A stretch of DNA of 6,187 nucleotides from Spirochaetia bacterium (GTDB lineage: Bacteria; Spirochaetota; Leptospiria; Leptospirales; Leptonemataceae). The notes under the pieces were generated by a model, which had not been told where the DNA came from, ran no database searches, and was given only the letters and a program-made list of their open reading frames with translations. The DNA lies in contig JAOUOA010000190.1 of NCBI GenBank assembly GCA_029880625.1, positions 1 to 6,187 of the forward strand, read 5' to 3'. Position numbers and translations under genes: made by a program. This document shows, in pieces, positions 4,629-6,187 of the stretch; position 1 is the first letter of the stretch, and every line of letters starts with the position of its first letter.

Positions 4629-5178
4629 CCCCTTTTTCAGTCTTAATAGAATCGTCAAATTCAAATTCTTCTTCCAGATCATAGGCCTCAGACTCATATT
4701 TAATTTTTTCGTCAAAACGGATAAAACCTTTTTGCTTCTCGCCAACACTGCCTGCCATCATGCGCAATTCATCTAAATCTTTTTTTTCCTGTTTTTTTAC
4801 ATCATAATCATAACGCTCTTTCTGTCTTTCTTTAAGCAGTTCTACAACTCGATATTTTCTTCTAGCATCGACAACTTTCGCCTGTTCCTGATCCACTTCG
4901 GGCTTCATTTCGCCCAGTTTACGCTCGGCTTCGAGAATCTGCGAATCAAGTCTGTCCAGATACCGATAATACATTCTTCTGTCTTCAAAGCTGATTTCAT
5001 CTTTCTTTTTTTTAGAAAACTGGCCGATTTCTTCGTTAATATTCTTTTTTGAATCCGCCTTTATTTCCTCTACTTCATTCACACGGGTCAGAACTTTTGC
5101 AAGACCTGCAAGAGCCTGGTTTTCTTCAATTTTTCTTACGCGAAGAAGGGGGTCCAGAGTGAATTTAAATTTCTTCAT
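4570..5178 (-). CDS. fliJ: Flagellar export protein FliJ
   Basis: This 202-residue, highly charged and almost entirely helical protein begins MKKFKFTLDPLLRVRKIEE, the typical FliJ N-terminus (F-x-L-x-PLL-x-hR). In the family, FliJ is a cytoplasmic coiled-coil hairpin that inserts into the FliI hexamer ring like the gamma stalk of F1-ATPase, contacts FlhA and promotes export. The coiled coil fills about residues 10-140. The usual family length is about 150, and the C-terminus here carries about 60 extra residues (143-202), including the acidic patch DLEEEFEFDD and ending in GKKK. Its ATG overlaps the fliI stop by one base (TGATG), and a GAGG lies 10 nt upstream, so it is likely translationally coupled to fliI. 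An A8 run codes for the lysines at 56-58. The 3' end overlaps the start of the small downstream ORF. Borrelia calls this gene flbA. Confidence 0.88.
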   Translation of the reverse strand: MKKFKFTLDPLLRVRKIEENQALAGLAKVLTRVNEVEEIKADSKKNINEEIGQFSKKKKDEISFEDRRMYYRYLDRLDSQILEAERKLGEMKPEVDQEQAKVVDARRKYRVVELLKERQKERYDYDVKKQEKKDLDELRMMAGSVGEKQKGFIRFDEKIKYESEAYDLEEEFEFDDSIKTEKGDVVSEYFKKYGMEDPGKKK

Positions 5179-6187
5179 CAGTAAAATGCCTCTTCATCAT
5201 CAGAATGAACGATTGAATACAATGCCCGTTCCGATTCTTCGAGCGTAGATCCCTCTTCAACTTTCTGTTTTAAAAAATCATTGATCTGAGGCAATTTAGA
5301 AATGGCTTCATCGACATCCCTGCTGCTCCCTCTTGCATAAGCGCCAAGATTGATCAAATCTTCATTTTCTTTATAGGCTGCCAGCAGGGTGCGTATATGC
5401 TTTGCATTTTCAAGGACTTCAGGTTCAACAATCTTATCCATTACTCTTGAGATGGACTCCGTAACTTCAATTGCAGGGTAATGATTTTTCTGCGCCAGTC
5501 TTCTTGAGAGTACAATATGTCCGTCAAGGAATCCCCGTGTATTATCTGCGACAGGTTCATTCATATCATCAGCTTCAACAAGAACCGTATAAAATCCTGT
5601 TATACTTCCATGAGATAGAGAACCCGAACGCTCCAGAAGGCGGCTCAGGCGAAACCAGACTCCCGGAGGGTATCCGCCAGGACCAATCTGTTCTCCGCTT
5701 GCAATTCCAGTTTCTCTCAATGCCATACAATAACGGGTAACAGAGTCCATCAAAAGATTGACATGCATTCCTTTATCCCGAAAGTATTCAGCTATACTTG
5801 TTGCAAAACCGGGGGCGTATACTTTTTCCATGGCGCTTCGATCATTCGTTGCTGCAATCACAACAGAACGGTCAAGTCCTTCGCCCAGGTCATTTTCAAT
5901 AAATTCTGTTACTTCTCTTCCCCGTTCTCCCACCAGGCAGATTACATTGATATCCGCTTTGCTGTACCTGGCAATCATTCCAAGAAGTGTCGATTTACCC
6001 ACTCCTGTACCTGCAAAAATCCCAAGCCTCTGTCCCCTTCCGACGGTAAGAAGTCCGTCAATTGAACGGATTCCGGTTGAAACAATCTCACGGATCGGAA
6101 CTCTTTTGGTTGCAAGTGGCGGGTCATAATCAGACAGGCGAATCTCATCGGAAATCACAGGCGGTTTACCGTCGATTGGATTTCCCA
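5178..6187 (-). CDS. fliI: Flagellum-specific export ATPase FliI (5' end outside window)
   Basis: The frame stays open to the right edge. The residues before the GTG at 6158 (GNPIDGKPP) match the conserved FliI stretch, so the gene is truncated by the window and that GTG is internal. About 335 residues are visible of roughly 440-450; the N-terminal beta-barrel and FliH-binding end are missing. FliI is the cytoplasmic ATPase of flagellar type III export, related to F1 beta subunits. Counted from the first visible glycine, Walker A is GIFAGTGVGKST (55-66), the catalytic Glu lies in GERGREV (86-92), Walker B is HVNLLMDSV (141-149), followed by RYCMALRET, GYPPGVWFRLSRLLERSG (171-188) and DGHIVLSR. 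The FliI-type C-terminal ending LINLGAYARGSSRDVDEAI is present. All key ATPase residues that can be seen are intact. It is followed by fliJ in the standard order, with a 1-bp stop/start overlap. Confidence 0.96.
   Translation of the reverse strand, partial: GNPIDGKPPVISDEIRLSDYDPPLATKRVPIREIVSTGIRSIDGLLTVGRGQRLGIFAGTGVGKSTLLGMIARYSKADINVICLVGERGREVTEFIENDLGEGLDRSVVIAATNDRSAMEKVYAPGFATSIAEYFRDKGMHVNLLMDSVTRYCMALRETGIASGEQIGPGGYPPGVWFRLSRLLERSGSLSHGSITGFYTVLVEADDMNEPVADNTRGFLDGHIVLSRRLAQKNHYPAIEVTESISRVMDKIVEPEVLENAKHIRTLLAAYKENEDLINLGAYARGSSRDVDEAISKLPQINDFLKQKVEEGSTLEESERALYSIVHSDDEEAFY

Noticed and set aside
4629..4748. Longer version of the small ORF starting at TTG, GTG or ATG codons up to 4748
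   Set aside because: The added part lies wholly within the fliJ C-terminal coding region in another frame, has no ribosome binding site of note, and is most simply a shadow of fliJ.
5758..6129. Plus-strand open frames opposite fliI
   Set aside because: They are antisense shadows of a highly conserved ATPase gene and show no recognisable domain or ribosome binding site.
6156..6158. GTG as the start codon of fliI, giving a 326-residue protein
   Set aside because: The frame is open to the window edge, and the residues upstream (GNPIDGKPP) are a conserved part of FliI, so the GTG is internal and the gene is simply cut by the window.

Overview
The window looks like spirochaete chromosome, probably of the Treponema/Spirochaeta type. 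It is A+T-rich (about 60% by eye) and densely coded. The strongest clue is the flagellar run fliI - fliJ - (small ORF) - flbB. FlbB, a membrane-anchored coiled-coil protein with an MgtE_N-like end, is the collar-base protein of spirochaete periplasmic flagella. The genus cannot be fixed from the sequence alone.

Layout, left to right. (1) Positions 1-352, plus strand: the 3' end of a gene with a GHKL-type ATPase fold, resembling anti-sigma or histidine-kinase ATPase domains. (2) Positions 322-1449, minus strand: an unrecognised exported or membrane-anchored protein with beta-propeller-like repeats. Its end overlaps gene 1 tail to tail by 31 bp. (3) Positions 1450-1546: a short gap holding a perfect 10-bp inverted repeat. 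(4) Positions 1547-2572, minus strand: a sigma-70 family factor without region 1.1, very probably starting at a TTG behind a strong GGAGGG ribosome binding site. (5) Positions 2573-2756: the only substantial intergenic region. It is divergent and A/T-rich, with two T8 tracts 20 bp apart and a perfect 7-1-7 palindrome that matches the PerR (Fur-family) operator consensus except for one symmetrical base pair. (6) Positions 2757-3725, plus strand: EpmA (GenX/PoxA), the lysyl-tRNA-synthetase paralogue that attaches beta-lysine to elongation factor P. (7) Positions 3765-6187, minus strand: the flagellar operon end, read as fliI (5' end outside the window), fliJ, a small unrecognised charged ORF, and flbB. 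The genes abut or overlap, which points to translational coupling.

FliI (export ATPase) and FliJ (its stalk) drive flagellar type III export, and FlbB seeds the periplasmic collar around the motor. The sigma factor and the propeller gene read in the same direction and may be co-transcribed. The palindrome sits where it could control the sigma gene, and possibly epmA, in response to peroxide or metal. No RNA gene, mobile element, CRISPR array or convincing intrinsic terminator was found, and no stretch over 300 bases lacks a gene.
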